Assembly (NCBI GenBank): GCA_000328365.1
Contig: KB306977.1
Location: forward strand, 95,918 to 159,917
Direction: 5' to 3'
Source: Capitella teleta
Lineage: Eukaryota; Annelida; Polychaeta; Capitellidae
DNA length: 64,000 bases
Shown: positions 23,801 to 36,700 of the stretch, in pieces
Position numbering within the stretch: the first letter of the stretch is position 1
Layout: the number at the start of each line of letters is the position of its first letter
Notes under the pieces: model-generated
The model's database searches: none
What the model saw: the letters and a program-made list of their open reading frames with translations, nothing else
Told to the model about the DNA's origin: nothing
Position numbers and translations under genes: made by a program

Positions 23801-26800
23801 CTAACCTACAACAGAGGACCACGTCCACTATCTCAAGCGCTGGTCAGTTTGTTTCATTGCTAGCGGTCAGTGCACTTTGTATGAGATCAGAATCACTGGT
23901 GGAAGTCACTCAGTAGTGGAATTGATAGGAATTCCGTCCAATTGAAGGGAATTCCTAGCAATATTAGTTCACGGTGCTTTTGATTACGTTTGTCTTCACT
24001 ACGTCCGTTAGCTTGGTACGTGATCTGCAGGATGTTATTTACATTTGATTGAGTTGTTTTTAATCATGATTTCTTTCATTTTTCTGAAGTATATCTGACC
24101 TTTTGACCCTATGACCTATGAACCCTCCTCCCTGACCTGGCACATCTTCTACCCCTTCTTGCTCCTTCAGGTATTCTTCTTTCCCCCCTCAATCTCTCTT
24201 TTTTTTCTGCTTTTTCATATTCGTGCACCGATTTCTTCTGCCTTTGATATATCTTTGCTCGCTCCTTGAACTGACCGTCGCTCTGTGCTTGCAGTGGGCA
24301 GTCTGCTGCTGTGGCGGTCATCCCCTAATGACTCCATTGACGACCTTAACTCTTCCCTTCAGCACCGCTTGACCCACGACATCCCACTGACCAACATATC
24401 TTCGTCGTCGTCCGGTTTCATTGAGAGGGAGGAGGATGCCTCCCCCGCCCCCTCTCGCCTCTTCAAGAGCACGAGTGGCTCCGGCATTCCCGACGCCATT
24501 CTCCCAAACTTCCGTCGTTCCGTCTCTGCCACGATCGGGGAATACAGCCAGCGTTTGCGGGCGGCCGGGGCATTTGGGTCAGGGTCATGGGTCGCAGGGT
24601 CAGGGGAAGTCAGCGCTGAGCTTAATCACTCTGATGTCTGTGCCACAGGGTTTGCTAGCTTTGGGGGAGCCAAGAAGGACGCCTCTCTGTCACAAACCGA
24701 ACTCCTGGAACGATTCAAGAAAATCATCACGCTGGCTACTGATTTCGTTCTCTACGAAGGTGATTATTTGTAGGGTTCTGACTCTAGGTGTTATTCGTAT
24801 CGCAACAGGACGAAACAGACAGAGTGACGAGGAATTCAACTCGGACGGCAGTGAGAATGACGACGAATCGCAGTGCCTCGTGCGTGAGATTGCGCTCGAA
24901 CGAACTCTCCTGATGTTCCTCATGAAAAGTCTACTCAACAGCATGGTATTAGAGATACGCTATGATTTTTATTTGTTTTTTATGCCGTGAGGGTTTTTGT
25001 CTCAGGAGAAGGGTTTCTTCCAACGCAAGACGTTGAGCACCGCAGTTATGTGGCAGGCGAAGGATGTTCTCAAAGTCCAGGTAAGTCTCACACTCTGGGT
25101 GACCTGACCTAGATTAAAATTTTCCAGTTTTCTCGTCTGTTTGTGCATCAATTATCTCCCGAGCAACTCTTATCTCAGCGCTTGCATGCGCTTAACATTG
25201 TCTCAAATGCAGCGAAGATGGAGCCACTTCTCAAGTTCACGATGACCGTCAACCAAGCTGTGAGCCGTGGTTATTTTACTCAGTTTTCACGATGTTATGT
25301 TTCTCTTAAAGGGCCATAAAGTCGTCTACTATCTTTACGAACTCACCACGAAATACGCCAACTTAATGACTCGTGAACAGCGCTGTGAAGCCCACGAAAT
25401 GTTGGACGCCCTTCAAGCGTGTGGCTATCCGCAAATCAAGATGGGAACAAGTCTATCCGACGATTACCGCAGGCACATGGACGAGGTGAGAGGTTTCCTC
25501 ATGTAAATCCGAAAATAATAATTATGAACAGGAATACATGACGTGGACAAGAATGCACGCAACAGAAACAACGAAATGGCTGCAACGCCAGCAGAGCAAT
25601 AAGCTCCGGTAATTTATTATTGACTATTTTTTATAATCAGCGCTGGCTTTTCTTGCGACCGCAGAGTGCTTCAGCGAAATCAGCCGCTGATTAAACGTGT
25701 CTCAGAGAATGCCATGATGGTCACGCAACAGGTGAACAACACGCAAAGTCAGCAACGCAAAGTATTTGTTGATCACGTGAAGCGAGTGATGAGCGAAGGA
25801 CTCCAAGCGAAGAAGCACTGGCAGGCGCTCATTCAGCAGCTCACTCACGAACGGTGCGTACTCTGCACGATGCTTGCGCGCGAGTAACTCCTCCTCCTTC
25901 TTCCAGCGGCATCTGGCATTGTGCCAACTCTCACCCCCCCTCCTGGCAGCTGGATCCTACGGAGGGACCCAGTCGTGTCCGCAAGCGTCTCCAGCGTTGC
26001 CATCTGTCCCTCTCGCCCAGATTTCTCCGCCCAGAGATGCAGCAGAATTTAGGTACCCTGTGCTGACCTGTCTTTCACGACCTCATTTCTCCTCACAGAG
26101 GCAGGGAAGGTCGAGCCACCTCTGGCCTTCATCTTTGAGGATTTGGGATCCGATTCCGCCGCTCTCATTTACAAATTGCACACCAGTCAGAATATTCAGT
26201 ACGTACACAATTTTCTCTTTCTGTTTCTCAAGTGCTTTGTTGCAGGTTTACCTGTATGTGCACCAGTGTAACGCCATCAAGCGAAACTCCAGGAGCTCTT
26301 CTGATTGGTCCGTGCGCCTATTAAGCTCCGCCTCCTTTGAATTTATCGTCTTTTTTTTTCAGGTCAGAGTGACCTGTACTTTGTTGCTGATGACGCCATC
26401 AAGCATGCTAGTCACACCCAAGTGTTGCTAGGCAACCGTGACATGCTGTTTATGACGTTGGCGCACGAGGACATCAAAGAGATTCACAAGCGCTGGTATT
26501 CCCTTCGCGATCACGGCATTGAAATCTTCCTCACTAACGGAAAGACTTGTCTCCTTGCGTTCGACACAACCAAAGAACGAAATGAGCTCCACGCTCAACT
26601 CCTGACCCTTGAACTTCCGAACCTCCTGCCGTCAGAAAACCTGACGGCTGTAATGAATCTGTGGCTTGAAGGTCACATGACCAATTTTGAGTACTTGACC
26701 TACTTGAATAAGGTCGCTGGCCGGACGTTCAATGACCTCATGCAGTATCCGATATTTCCGTTCATCTTAGCCAACTACCAACATTCTACCCTCGATCTCA

Positions 26801-29054
26801 ACGATCCAGATTCATTTCGGTTGGTTCCGAAATCAAAAATCATTTTCAGTCTTAACGTTTTGTGCAATTTCAGGAATTTAGCCAAACCCATTGCTGTTCA
26901 GCACAAAGAGAGAGAGGAGAAGTACAAAGAGAACTACAAAGTGAGCACTTTTTTACTTTCTGACCCTAACCTTTGACTTTTTGAGACCTTGCAGTGGCTG
27001 GAGATCGAGAGGAAGCGAAATGAACTCGTTCCCGATTTGAATGACTACCATCCTGAACCGTACCACTACGGTTCGCATTACTCAAACAGTGGTACAGTTC
27101 TGCACTTCTTGGTGCGACTTCCACCTTTTACTCACATGTTCCTCGAATACCAAGGTTTGCTTCAATTAAAACGGTTAATCGTGTTGTGATAATATCTCCT
27201 TCTCGTAGATAACAATTTTGACATTCCCGATCGGACGTTTCACTCCATGCACATGGCGTGGCACCTCGCGTCTTTCCAATCAACCACAGACGTCAAGGAA
27301 TTAATCCCTGAGTTCTTTTTCCTCCCGGAGTTCCTCCGCAACAGAGAGGGTTTTGCCTTCGGTAACCGGCAGACGGGAGAAGCCGTCGATGACGTGCTGC
27401 TGCCAGATTGGTGTCACGGTGACGCGCGACTCTTCACCCTGGTTCTGTCGCAAGCCCTCGAGAGCGATTACGTGTCTCAGCACCTGCCCGCATGGATTGA
27501 TCTCGTGTTTGGATGCAGACAAACCGGCAAAGCAGCGATTGAAGCCATCAATGTTTTTCATCCGGCTGTGAGTGCGTTTGTTCCCAGCGAAGCGTGAGAT
27601 GTCATTTTTGTCATTTTTATTAGACTTACTTCGGCATTGATGTAGACTCCATCGAAGACAGCGTTCGTCGCTCTGCGTTGAAAACCATGATAAGAACGTA
27701 CGGTCAGACGCCCAAGCAGCTCTTCAAAGCCGCCCACCCCCTCCCTGGACAGTGGTCGAAGAGCTACCTTCGCTCGCGAGTTGACCGGTCAGTGATGCCG
27801 CTGGACACTGTGTTTGGTCTACGCTGGGGTCATTACATCGGATCACCTGACCAAGCCGATCCGGTGGCTGAACTAGTGCAGAGCCACGGCACAACAGTGT
27901 CGACGCTTCTTGCTCTACCCACGGGAGAAGTGTTCGGTTTGGGAGCCAAGTCTTGTTTGATGGCAATGTACAGCAAGGAGAAAGGTTCGGTGGCTAATCT
28001 TCCATCCAAACCACCCACAGGTCACTCCCTTCAGGTCTGGTCACTGTTCGATCAACGGACGTGGTTTGGGCGGCCATCATCAGCTGGGGATATGCGGACG
28101 ACGTCCTGAGGATACGCAACCGCCGCGATTTGCCCTCTGTGAACTTTTTGCACTGGGCGTGCCCTGATGAAATCCAGTGCTGCGCTTCTGTGCCTGATTG
28201 CAGGCTGCTGTTCTTTGGGTGTTCGTCAGGCGCAATCACAGTCCTTCACACCAAATACAACGCAAACAAGGCAAGTCTCTCTGCGTGCTTAAGCTCACTC
28301 GCTCAGCTCCTTCGCAGCAATGCCATCTACAAGCCTTTGGGCGCGATCAGCTGTTTGGACACGTTGAAGCTGTGACAGCTTTGTTTGTTTGCAAACCGTT
28401 CAGTATTCTTGTGAGCGCAAGTTCCGATGGCACTTGTATTATTTGGGATCTCAATCGGTCGGTTGGGGATGTGTTTTTTAATTAACTCGATTGCTTATCA
28501 ACCTATCACACAGCTTGATCTACGTGCGGTCAATTGAAGATCACGAGTCCGCTGTCACTGCTGTCACCGTCAGTGACACATCTGGTGACATTGCCTCCGT
28601 CAGTCATTCCGGTTGGTTGATCACTGGGTTGATGGTTGCATAATTCCCTTGCAACACAGACGCGGGATCTAACCTCCAGTTGCACACGGTCAACGCTCAG
28701 CTTGTGGTCAGCCAGGCATCCACTGACCGCATCCACTGCTTGGCGTTCTCTCACGCCCCTGAGGGTCGGTCCGTCAATGTGCTGGCTGGGGGCCTGAGCA
28801 GTGGCGCCGTTCGCTTGTGGAGCGCCTGGGACCTCAGCACAGTTCGCGACGTCGTGTTTGATCAGAAACCCTTTCCAATTCTCAGGTATCTTGTCACTTG
28901 ATTCTCGTGATGCGTAATTATTTTTCTCTTCTGAAGCCTGTGCTTCAGTCACGACTGTCGAAAGATGTTCACAGCTGATTCGGATGGTCGCGTGATCGTG
29001 TGGCTTCAGCCAAATCAGAAATCAACAAAGATCGTTTATGAGCCGTTCTTGTGA
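8241..29054 (+). CDS. LYST: LYST/Beige-type BEACH protein (lysosomal trafficking regulator)
   Basis: This giant scaffold controls lysosome and lysosome-related organelle size and fission/fusion. N-terminal segments resemble human LYST ([14 protein letters not shown]-like [30 protein letters not shown] of the ConA-like domain). The PH-BEACH linker begins around 26.3 kb, the BEACH domain spans about 26.65-27.72 kb ([31 protein letters not shown]-type [25 protein letters not shown]), and WD40 repeats run from 28.0 kb to the TGA ([27 protein letters not shown]). Exons 8241-8306, 9042-9121 and 15426-15588 join in frame, then 15643-15742, a 2.5 kb exon 15796-18344, and dozens of small exons with introns near 50 bases. 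Estimated length is near the human 3801 residues. A 6.3 kb intron follows coding exon 2. No broken exon was seen. Exact exon borders late in the gene were not all checked. Confidence 0.95.
10518..10612. repeat. AT-only palindromic low-complexity tract
   Basis: Runs of TATATAAT/ATTATATA in both orientations make this almost purely A and T and able to fold on itself. It is probably a degenerated (TA)n microsatellite. Confidence 0.8.
11464..11546. repeat. 15-base minisatellite, about 5.5 copies
   Basis: The unit ACGCCTTGGCAACAG repeats in tandem with single-base variants (last bases GG, AG, AT) and one internally shortened copy (ACGCCTTG) at 11509-11516. Confidence 0.9.
11676..11685. promoter_or_regulatory. 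perfect CLEAR/E-box palindrome in LYST intron
   Basis: GTCACGTGAC is the consensus CLEAR element bound by TFEB/TFE3-type factors that coordinate lysosomal genes in vertebrates. It lies in the large intron of the LYST homologue. The match is exact, but function is inference from motif and location. Confidence 0.35.
12361..12420. repeat. 20-base tandem repeat, 3 copies
   Basis: Three head-to-tail copies of AAACATGAACAAATCTTAAT, the last differing in its final base, lie within the LYST intron. Confidence 0.9.
12640..12987 (+). CDS. possible small membrane protein interrupted by assembly gap
   Basis: An open plus-strand frame after a TAA near 12643 encodes a hydrophobic helix ([18 protein letters not shown]) followed by a polar stretch ([20 protein letters not shown]) up to the gap. 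On the other side GIFAIMYRR ends in a stop, or in a donor-like GTGAGT. The GC content is above the surrounding intron. No in-frame ATG precedes the helix, so it is either a spliced exon or not a gene. The gap length is nominal, so the two sides cannot be joined. Unrecognised. Confidence 0.22.
12888..12937. other. assembly gap (50 N)
   Basis: Fifty consecutive N mark a scaffold join of unknown true length inside the large LYST intron. Confidence 0.99.
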
Positions 29055-30778
29055 TCTGCTTCCGTTGCAAAATGCTCAAACAAACCAGTGAAAACAGAGT
29101 TGTATTTTAGCGAAAGAAAGTAAGAAAGTTGCAAAAACCTCAGCTATATTCTGCCTCTTGCCAAACATGATATGCGTGTGTTTGAGTGAAATTTTATTTT
29201 TAAATGTGATTTTAAAAATCGGTTGATTCTTATGTATGTAAATGAAACAGATGTTCTTTTTTTAATTTATTCTGATCATTAATTATGATTATTGACGATG
29301 ACACCTGCAGTTTTTGTGTTGATGTGAAAAGTAACGTATATGTGGACTTATTTTTCTCTTCTTTTGGTCTCGCGTATTGTGAGTGTATTCTGTGCATATC
29401 ATTAACAGAACTATAAAATGCATCTAATCTGCATCATGCAGTATTTCTGAACTGCCAATTACGACATAGCTCATTGTTGAAATACGACGTTCTCACTTGA
29501 TCTATCAAATGTATCATGCGTACTCCTTCGTGACATTATTTTTGAACTTCTTCTTCTTCGTTTTTAAATCTCATCAATTGTGGGATTATTTCCTTTTATG
29601 AAATAAATTTGTTGAATCTTTTATTCACCTGTTTTCTGTAAATTTCCCTTTTTCCATTGTGTTCAGTATATGACCAAGAGTTGCTTTGACTTGAGAATGC
29701 CACAGCTGTTTTCATATAAATTGCCATTGATGGAAGATCGTGAAAATTTGATGAAAGAATAAGAATGCCACGTGCACCGAATACATGGAATAACAAAGGA
29801 TTGATGCGTGTGTAACAAGGGCAAGGCTTCCCTTCGTTATTTCAATACCGTTTTGCATGTAGTAAGAACTAAAAATTGTAATGTGGATTTGGTTTGCAAA
29901 TTAATTGCATATACAGAATAGTTGACAAAGACACAGCAGACATTTGGCATTTTCATTTATTCATTTGAAATATCCGAAGTATGAGCGATTGATGGAGAAA
30001 TATCATAATTTAAATGAACCTGAGGCCAAATTGAATGCAAAATCACAAAATTGTAACAAATAACAGATGAATAAAAATCAACAGTATCATAAATTGAAGA
30101 AGATAAGCAAACAGTTATGTCCTACACTCTGAATTAACGAGGGAATTACTAACAGTGCAAAAGAATAAACAAAAACATTATTCAACAATACGGTACTATT
30201 TACATTAATAAAAAGATGAACTATTTGAAATGACCAGAAGCAAATTTGCCAGGAACTGACTAGAAATATGAGGATTGTATAATTCCCTGAAAAAGGACTA
30301 GAATCAACGAATGACAAATGAAATCATTGAATCACAGCATGGAATTCAGAAGCAGAATTATGCGAAATTGCGTTCATCACGCAATGAACGGACATTGAAG
30401 GCAGCCTTCAGTTGGTGAAAGCAGAATACTGAATTGGACCGACTCACAAAACTGTTGTTAATAGTGAACATGCGCCATCACAGCATTAAGGCCATCATTG
30501 CATCACCAAGCAAGTATCATCCAACCAACCACAGACCAGTATTTGAAACAGAACAGCCAATGTTTGCATTCATGGCTGAAGGAATGAAACAAGACAACAA
30601 GACAAAGCACCATTGGATTGAAGCTTCACAAAGGTCAGAGACCACACAGGAAGGTTCAAGGTCATAGCATGCATAGCATAAATTGTGCAACAGTCGGAGC
30701 AAGACGGGAGAAGCAGAAGTGGTCCCTATACCGTACATAATGAATGAGCAAATTGATTGAGCAGCCACAGAGGAATCA
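29055..30778. other. tail-to-tail interval between LYST and DDHD1
   Basis: AT-rich and without supported exons. A candidate LYST polyadenylation signal AATAAA lies at 29602-29607. For the minus-strand gene a TTTATT (AATAAA on the minus strand) lies at 29956-29961. Short open frames here show no protein-like composition. Confidence 0.55.
29602..29607 (+). terminator. candidate polyadenylation signal of LYST
   Basis: AATAAA about 550 bases after the LYST stop codon is the first canonical signal seen on the plus strand downstream. Cleavage position is not shown by the sequence. Confidence 0.35.
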
Positions 30779-33700
30779 TTATAAGGAAGGAGGGGGGGAG
30801 GTTGGAGCCGATTCTGGGAATATTTGCGTCATGATGAACAGAGCGAGATCGAGGTTGGACCAGTACGAGAAGTGGGAAGTGAGGGTGGCCAGGTAGGAGT
30901 TCTCCATCTTGCCCTCCTTCACCTGGTAATCCAAGCGATGCTCCAACTCTGTGAGAGAATAAAATATATCAGCATTTGTGGCTGGCGTTCTCCACGCTAC
31001 GAAAACCTGTGCGCTCAAACATGACGTCATAATTGACCCAGTCATCATCGTCGTCGTCGCAATCTGACGTGACCTTCTCCACTCGATCAAAGACTGTCAT
31101 CTCTGCACTGAGCGCTTCCTCGACGGAGAGCTTCCTGCTGCGCCTGAAGACCTTGGACCAACCCTCTGAGCAGAGAGACATGTGAACTGAAACTATGACC
31201 CCTGTGCACTCACTCTTGGGGGAAGCGTCCTGGTCTGATGCATGCACCTTCAGCGCTTCTCCTCCCAGCTTCTCGTTCTTCGTCTCAACGCTCTTCTCCT
31301 CTGAGAGAGCGGAGGCCGACTTCTTCTTTGCCTGTTGGTTGTTGACCCGAGCGATGGAGACGCGTGGCATGACGTCGTACGCTGGTTTAAACGGAGAATC
31401 AAAGCGATGGATGCGGAGAGGCATCAGTCCTTCGTAGTGTTTCATGATCAGAGGCTCCAAACGGTACGCCTGCAAAACAGTGAGATGGAGAGGGAGGGGG
31501 GGGGGGTGGGAGGGAGGACTCACTATGGGATCGGAGGGATGGTAGATGTTGTACATCCTCCTGCAGAGGGACGCAGGGAGGATGTCCTCCTGGGTGCCTC
31601 TTCCAGATGACGGACGGACGCCTCGAAGGGCTAGGAAAACCGCCAGCGGAGAACCGAGGGTGAAGAAGGTGTCTAACTGCAATTAAATGCACATTGGAAT
31701 CACCAGTGTGATTTACAAGGAATAACAATGCTCAGCTACGTTCATGCAACTACTTTCTGAAGTGTAACCTGGCCTTTTCACCAATCTACGCATTTCCATG
31801 GAAACGTAGGAGACCAGATTGAAGAAAAAATAGCCTCATGAATATGTAAATAGCCTCATGAATATGTAAATAGCCTCATGAAAATGTAAATAGGCTTAAT
31901 GAAAGGCAACTGACTGTGAATTTGAGATTAGGCGTTTTGATCTGATCTCTTTCAGCTCGCTTCAATATTTCATGTTCCAATTCATGAACTCTGAAATCAG
32001 AAATGAATTCAGACCTGATATTTGACCTTGACCTACTGACCTTTGACGTGCCTCTTCCAGCTCCGAGACGAGAGTGGACGTATCCTGCACCTGCAAACAC
32101 TTCTCTTCCTGCGAAATAAATCATGGTGCAAGGACGTCATGAAAAGCATTTCAATTTCAACTGAATAAAAAAATCACTCTTATAAAAAAATATAATAAAA
32201 TCTTAATTATCCAACACCAAATAGAAAATCTCCCACGTGAGTCATAACTGTAAAAAGCATAAGACATGAGAGGCCTTAAGAAAGATTAAATTTAGAACCG
32301 GACACCTGCACCGAATGAACCCAACACCAAAGCTTTGATTTAGAATGAGCGAAGGAAAGACGTACGATGGATTCATTGCACATTGAGAAGAACATACGAC
32401 TGCCAACGATTGCAGAAGAATGCTGGAATCAGAAGCGCAAATGATATAGCTCTGTTCTCAGCTCGTTTGCGCTTATTCCGGATAAAAGTGAACTCACTTG
32501 AGACTGCTGAGCTGTGATTCCATTGCATGAATCTACGCTATCCCCCTTCAATAAAACAACACAACGCACAAGTGAACAGCAACATTGTGAAGGCGGAAAC
32601 ATCGAGAACAATGTCGACAAAAGCACAGAAGAGCACTGGTTGAACTTACGATCACACTTGAGACGTATTGGTCATAGAGCTGAATGGGGTTCCATCCCGT
32701 GATGATGTCATAAGCGATCACGCTGCCTGCAAAGTCAAAGGTCGCTAATTAGGTTTTTATATATTTTGCGTCAAATGTTTTAACAACACAATTGATATCA
32801 ATCATTTGATTAAAATTTCCAGGAAAAGTAAGGCTATAACTACAGTATAATCTCGATATGGTGAATTTCATGGGACTGTTAGATATAGTAACATGGATCA
32901 AGCATGGAAAAAATTAGTTTACTTCTCGTAGCCATGACAACGAGTGTACGTGCAGAGACGAAATGATGACCCAACACTGCCCTCCGCTCGTTAACATACC
33001 AAGTATCCAACCCCCTTTGAAGTCAGGCCTTTCATATTTTCCCAATTTGAAAAGATAACAAACACTTCGTAGATTTCTGTAATCATTCGGTCTTTAAACA
33101 ATGTTCACCACAAAGGAACGCATTGAATGAGGCTGTGCATCTTTGATCTTTCTTTTCACACAAAAGGATTCAGGAGTTACTCCGAGAATCGCATGCTGTC
33201 AACTTCGAGAAATGTGTAAATGACGCTGATTGGACGCTCGAGTCGAGTAATTAGTTGAGACAGCTTTAGCCAATCACAGGCAAAGTTACCCAAGGAATTA
33301 CCCAAACAATACCAAGAGCAAAAATAGAGTTTTCTTCCGATGATAGCTGACAGGCGCTGCGGTGAGCATTCAAAACCATCCACTAGGTGGCGCACTTACC
33401 CAGCGAGTGAGCCAAGATGGACACTTTGCCTCCGTTGGCTTCAAAATAAGGATGACGTTGGCAGAACTCCAAGTACAATCTGTTCAACTCCGTTTGCAGT
33501 CCTTGCGTTATCTGAAAATGCAAATAATTTTAATCGTAGAAATATGTATTGACTCTTGTGGCATGCAATGCGCATAGCATTGGCCATCAGAGGCACAGAC
33601 ATAATCTTATTTTCAGCAGAAAACCAAACAGAAAAAAAAACAGAGTGAAATAAGGATTTGTGCGGGGAAAAAAAACCAACACATCAAAACAGGCGTTTCT

Positions 33701-36700
33701 CCTCAAAATGGACAACTTCAGATGGTGTATATTTCAAGCAGAGCTCTTTGAAGCTCATGAATATTAAATTGATGCTCATGAATATTAAATTGATGCTCAT
33801 GAATATTAAATTGATGCTCATGAATATTAAATTGATGCTCATGAATATTAAATTGATGCTCATGAATATTAAATTGATGGTGCACGACACCAGTTATAAT
33901 AATTGTGATACCTGTGTTCCATCGGACCAAGGAAATAGCAAAGCCAGAAATAATGACCGATTAAAGAGGCAGAATTGAGAGTACAGACTGCGTTTATGGG
34001 TCAAAAGTCAGAATATCACCAATCAAAGGGGAACACTTCTTCGTCATGGTTGAAAGTTTTCTCGATTTAATATAACGATTAACGCCACCAAAGCATGCTT
34101 TAAGAGATAGTTGTTAACTGATGCTGTTGCATCTTTGTGCACCTCCAAATTATATAGTTCCCCACGAAGACATTTGAGTCACTTGTTATGAGATAAGAAT
34201 GCACTCGATGGGTCTTCTAGCAGATACGATCAACAGTGAAATCAGGGAATGAACAGTTCATCATGAAATACATTTGCATTCTCAATCAAAGTGCATGTGA
34301 ATCAGACCCTGCATCACGACCGGGTTTATTGCGGGTTAAATATTGACCAGAGCAAATAACAGGGCATTCTGAATAATTCACCAGATCTATGCCTTGCAAT
34401 TCAGCTTGCCAGCCATTTGATCAATATGCTAATGTGAATAATTCATCTAAAGTATATGCGGCCCAAAATACCAGAAATATTGCCGTGATCCAGTTGAGGA
34501 ACGCTGCCAAACACTGAGTGTAGTTCCAGTGCTGTGTGATTTTAAAGATATCTGGTTAAATTTGAGTCAGTTAATTAATGCACACTTCCACGTCATGTGA
34601 ATGCAAAAAATATTTAAATTCCTGAGGTGCACAAATTGATGTGAACTGCAAATATATATAGTTTTCCACTGCAAATATCCTAGTATTATATTGGGTTATA
34701 CACATTATAATGATTATGTAATTATATATTGCCTGTGGGCATCCATATATCCAAGCACTTCAGATATGGGCTGAGGGCTCATTGTGCATAATTATGAATA
34801 TCATATAATTATAGTGACTACAGTTTTTGCGAGAAGTTGATGCATAATTGACTAATCGCTTTGGTATTTATGCTGGTAATAATGGTTTAAAATTATGCTG
34901 GTGATAATTGATGGTTCAGCTCAAAACAGCAGAATTTGGCGTAAACAGAAGAACAGTACACCAGTCAAGCCAACCACCTGATCACACAATCTCACGCTAA
35001 CGACTAACGAATCACACAAAGTAATAAACAAATATAACTCATTATAATGCAGAGCGCATAAATCACGAGTCCCCTTCCAAACATTAACCCAGAGCACTTT
35101 GACACGTCTTCACCCACGCAAATGACGTTATATTCTATAAGATATTTCGATTGATTGATCTGTTAATAAGTTACTATTGAGAGAGGAACAGTAATCAGAA
35201 TTGTATCCAATGTATTGATTGCTGACCTCTGAACGATAAAGGGGACTTGTGTAGTAGAGAATGTCCATGGCACTGCTGTTGAGGATCGTACGCAGACCTT
35301 TGACCTTATTTGGAGTGATCGATTCGACCGTGTCTGCAGAATAAAATAAAGTATATTAAGCCGGGAATGAAGCGATGAAGATCACCTCCGTCCAGCCGAA
35401 GCGTGGATCTCCACTCGACCGGAAGAAACTCAGCTCGCTTATTGCTTGATCTCAGTTCACTGAAATACTTGTCACAAACACGCTGGGTGGATTCACGGAT
35501 GCTGGAAAACAGGAAGTACAAAAGGTACGGATAAAAAATAGAAATAAATGAAAATGAAAGAGATAGAGTAAATGGTAAATGAATAAAAGAGGAAGAAGAA
35601 ATCTTGAGAGGGATGCAAAAGGAACACGGAATGGTGAAGAAAGAAGATGGTTATTTTACGAGCGAAGGTCATTAAAGAGAATGAGAATGGAAGAGAAATA
35701 GAGAAAGTGAGAGCTGAAAGGAAGAAGCTGTTTGTCTCACTCTGCACAACGCTTCACAATGTTTCCCGTGTCCATTTTCTGACCGATGCCATGGACCACA
35801 AAGATCAGATGAGTGATGTCCGGAGGTTTGTCCTCCATGTGTGCTTCATGACAAAAACCACGACGCAATCGTGTTCCAGCTGAAAGACAAATTTCTTTTA
35901 ATAATCATCCGAGAGGAAGGCGTGACAGAGCATCAACACTTGCATTTGGCCAATCCAAGCTTGGTGCCGAGAGCTCTGTAGAGTTTTGAAGACGTCGCTT
36001 CACTGTGCAGATACACTTTGTTGATGGCATTCCAGTCGACGTGGAATTGCTTGAATTGTAAGTGATGAACAACTGAAATATGGACGCGACATTCCTTCAA
36101 ATGCAGAATATATATAAAAAACTCTGTGATATGGCTAAGGAATGATATTGTGCATTTGTAATGAATGACCGGTATAATTAGAGATAGCAAAACTATGAGT
36201 GGCTTCGTAAACTGTCCAAAGTCCCTGATACAAGCCTACTCTTGTAGCGCTCCCTTAAGTCTCAGGTTCTTTATTTCTCCAGATTCTTAATTTCTGTTAA
36301 TTTATATACATGTGTATAAACAATGCAGGACCCAAAGGAAGCTATTTAGGGAGCGTATTTGGCAAATTTGGCGTTACATCAGTCATTGGCGTTGATCTTA
36401 AAAGTTCACTCCTGAAAGTCCTACTGGTCGTAGGCAAACGGGATTATGTTCTTCAAACACTAGGACAGGAGCGAATAAAAATTGAAATTCATAGCCCCTT
36501 GGGAACTCTGTTTTGAAATAGAAAATTTCAAAACAAATGAGGAGTCTAATTTTTTCTTTTCTTTTCTTTTTGGCTTATTTAACCTCGGAATCATATGAGA
36601 GCAGTGAGGAGGGAAGAGCTCACCAGGAAGAGGATTTCTTCCGGTTTCACTTTCATCTTCAGGCAGCTTTTGATTTTCAAATTTGCTTAGATGTTCAGTT

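Noticed and set aside
26041-26240. Possible break in LYST between the DPTEGP segment and the PH-BEACH linker
   Set aside because: Small introns with acceptable GT and AG sites explain the frame changes, and sequence similarity resumes on both sides.
30434-30667. Plus-strand 77-codon frame between LYST and DDHD1
   Set aside because: No domain and no splice context; composition is like the surrounding non-coding DNA.
33658-33978. Open frames on both strands over the 21-base repeat (LMLMNIK-type and NIHEHQF-type peptides)
   Set aside because: Unit length is a multiple of three and lacks stops in several frames. They lie in an intron of DDHD1.
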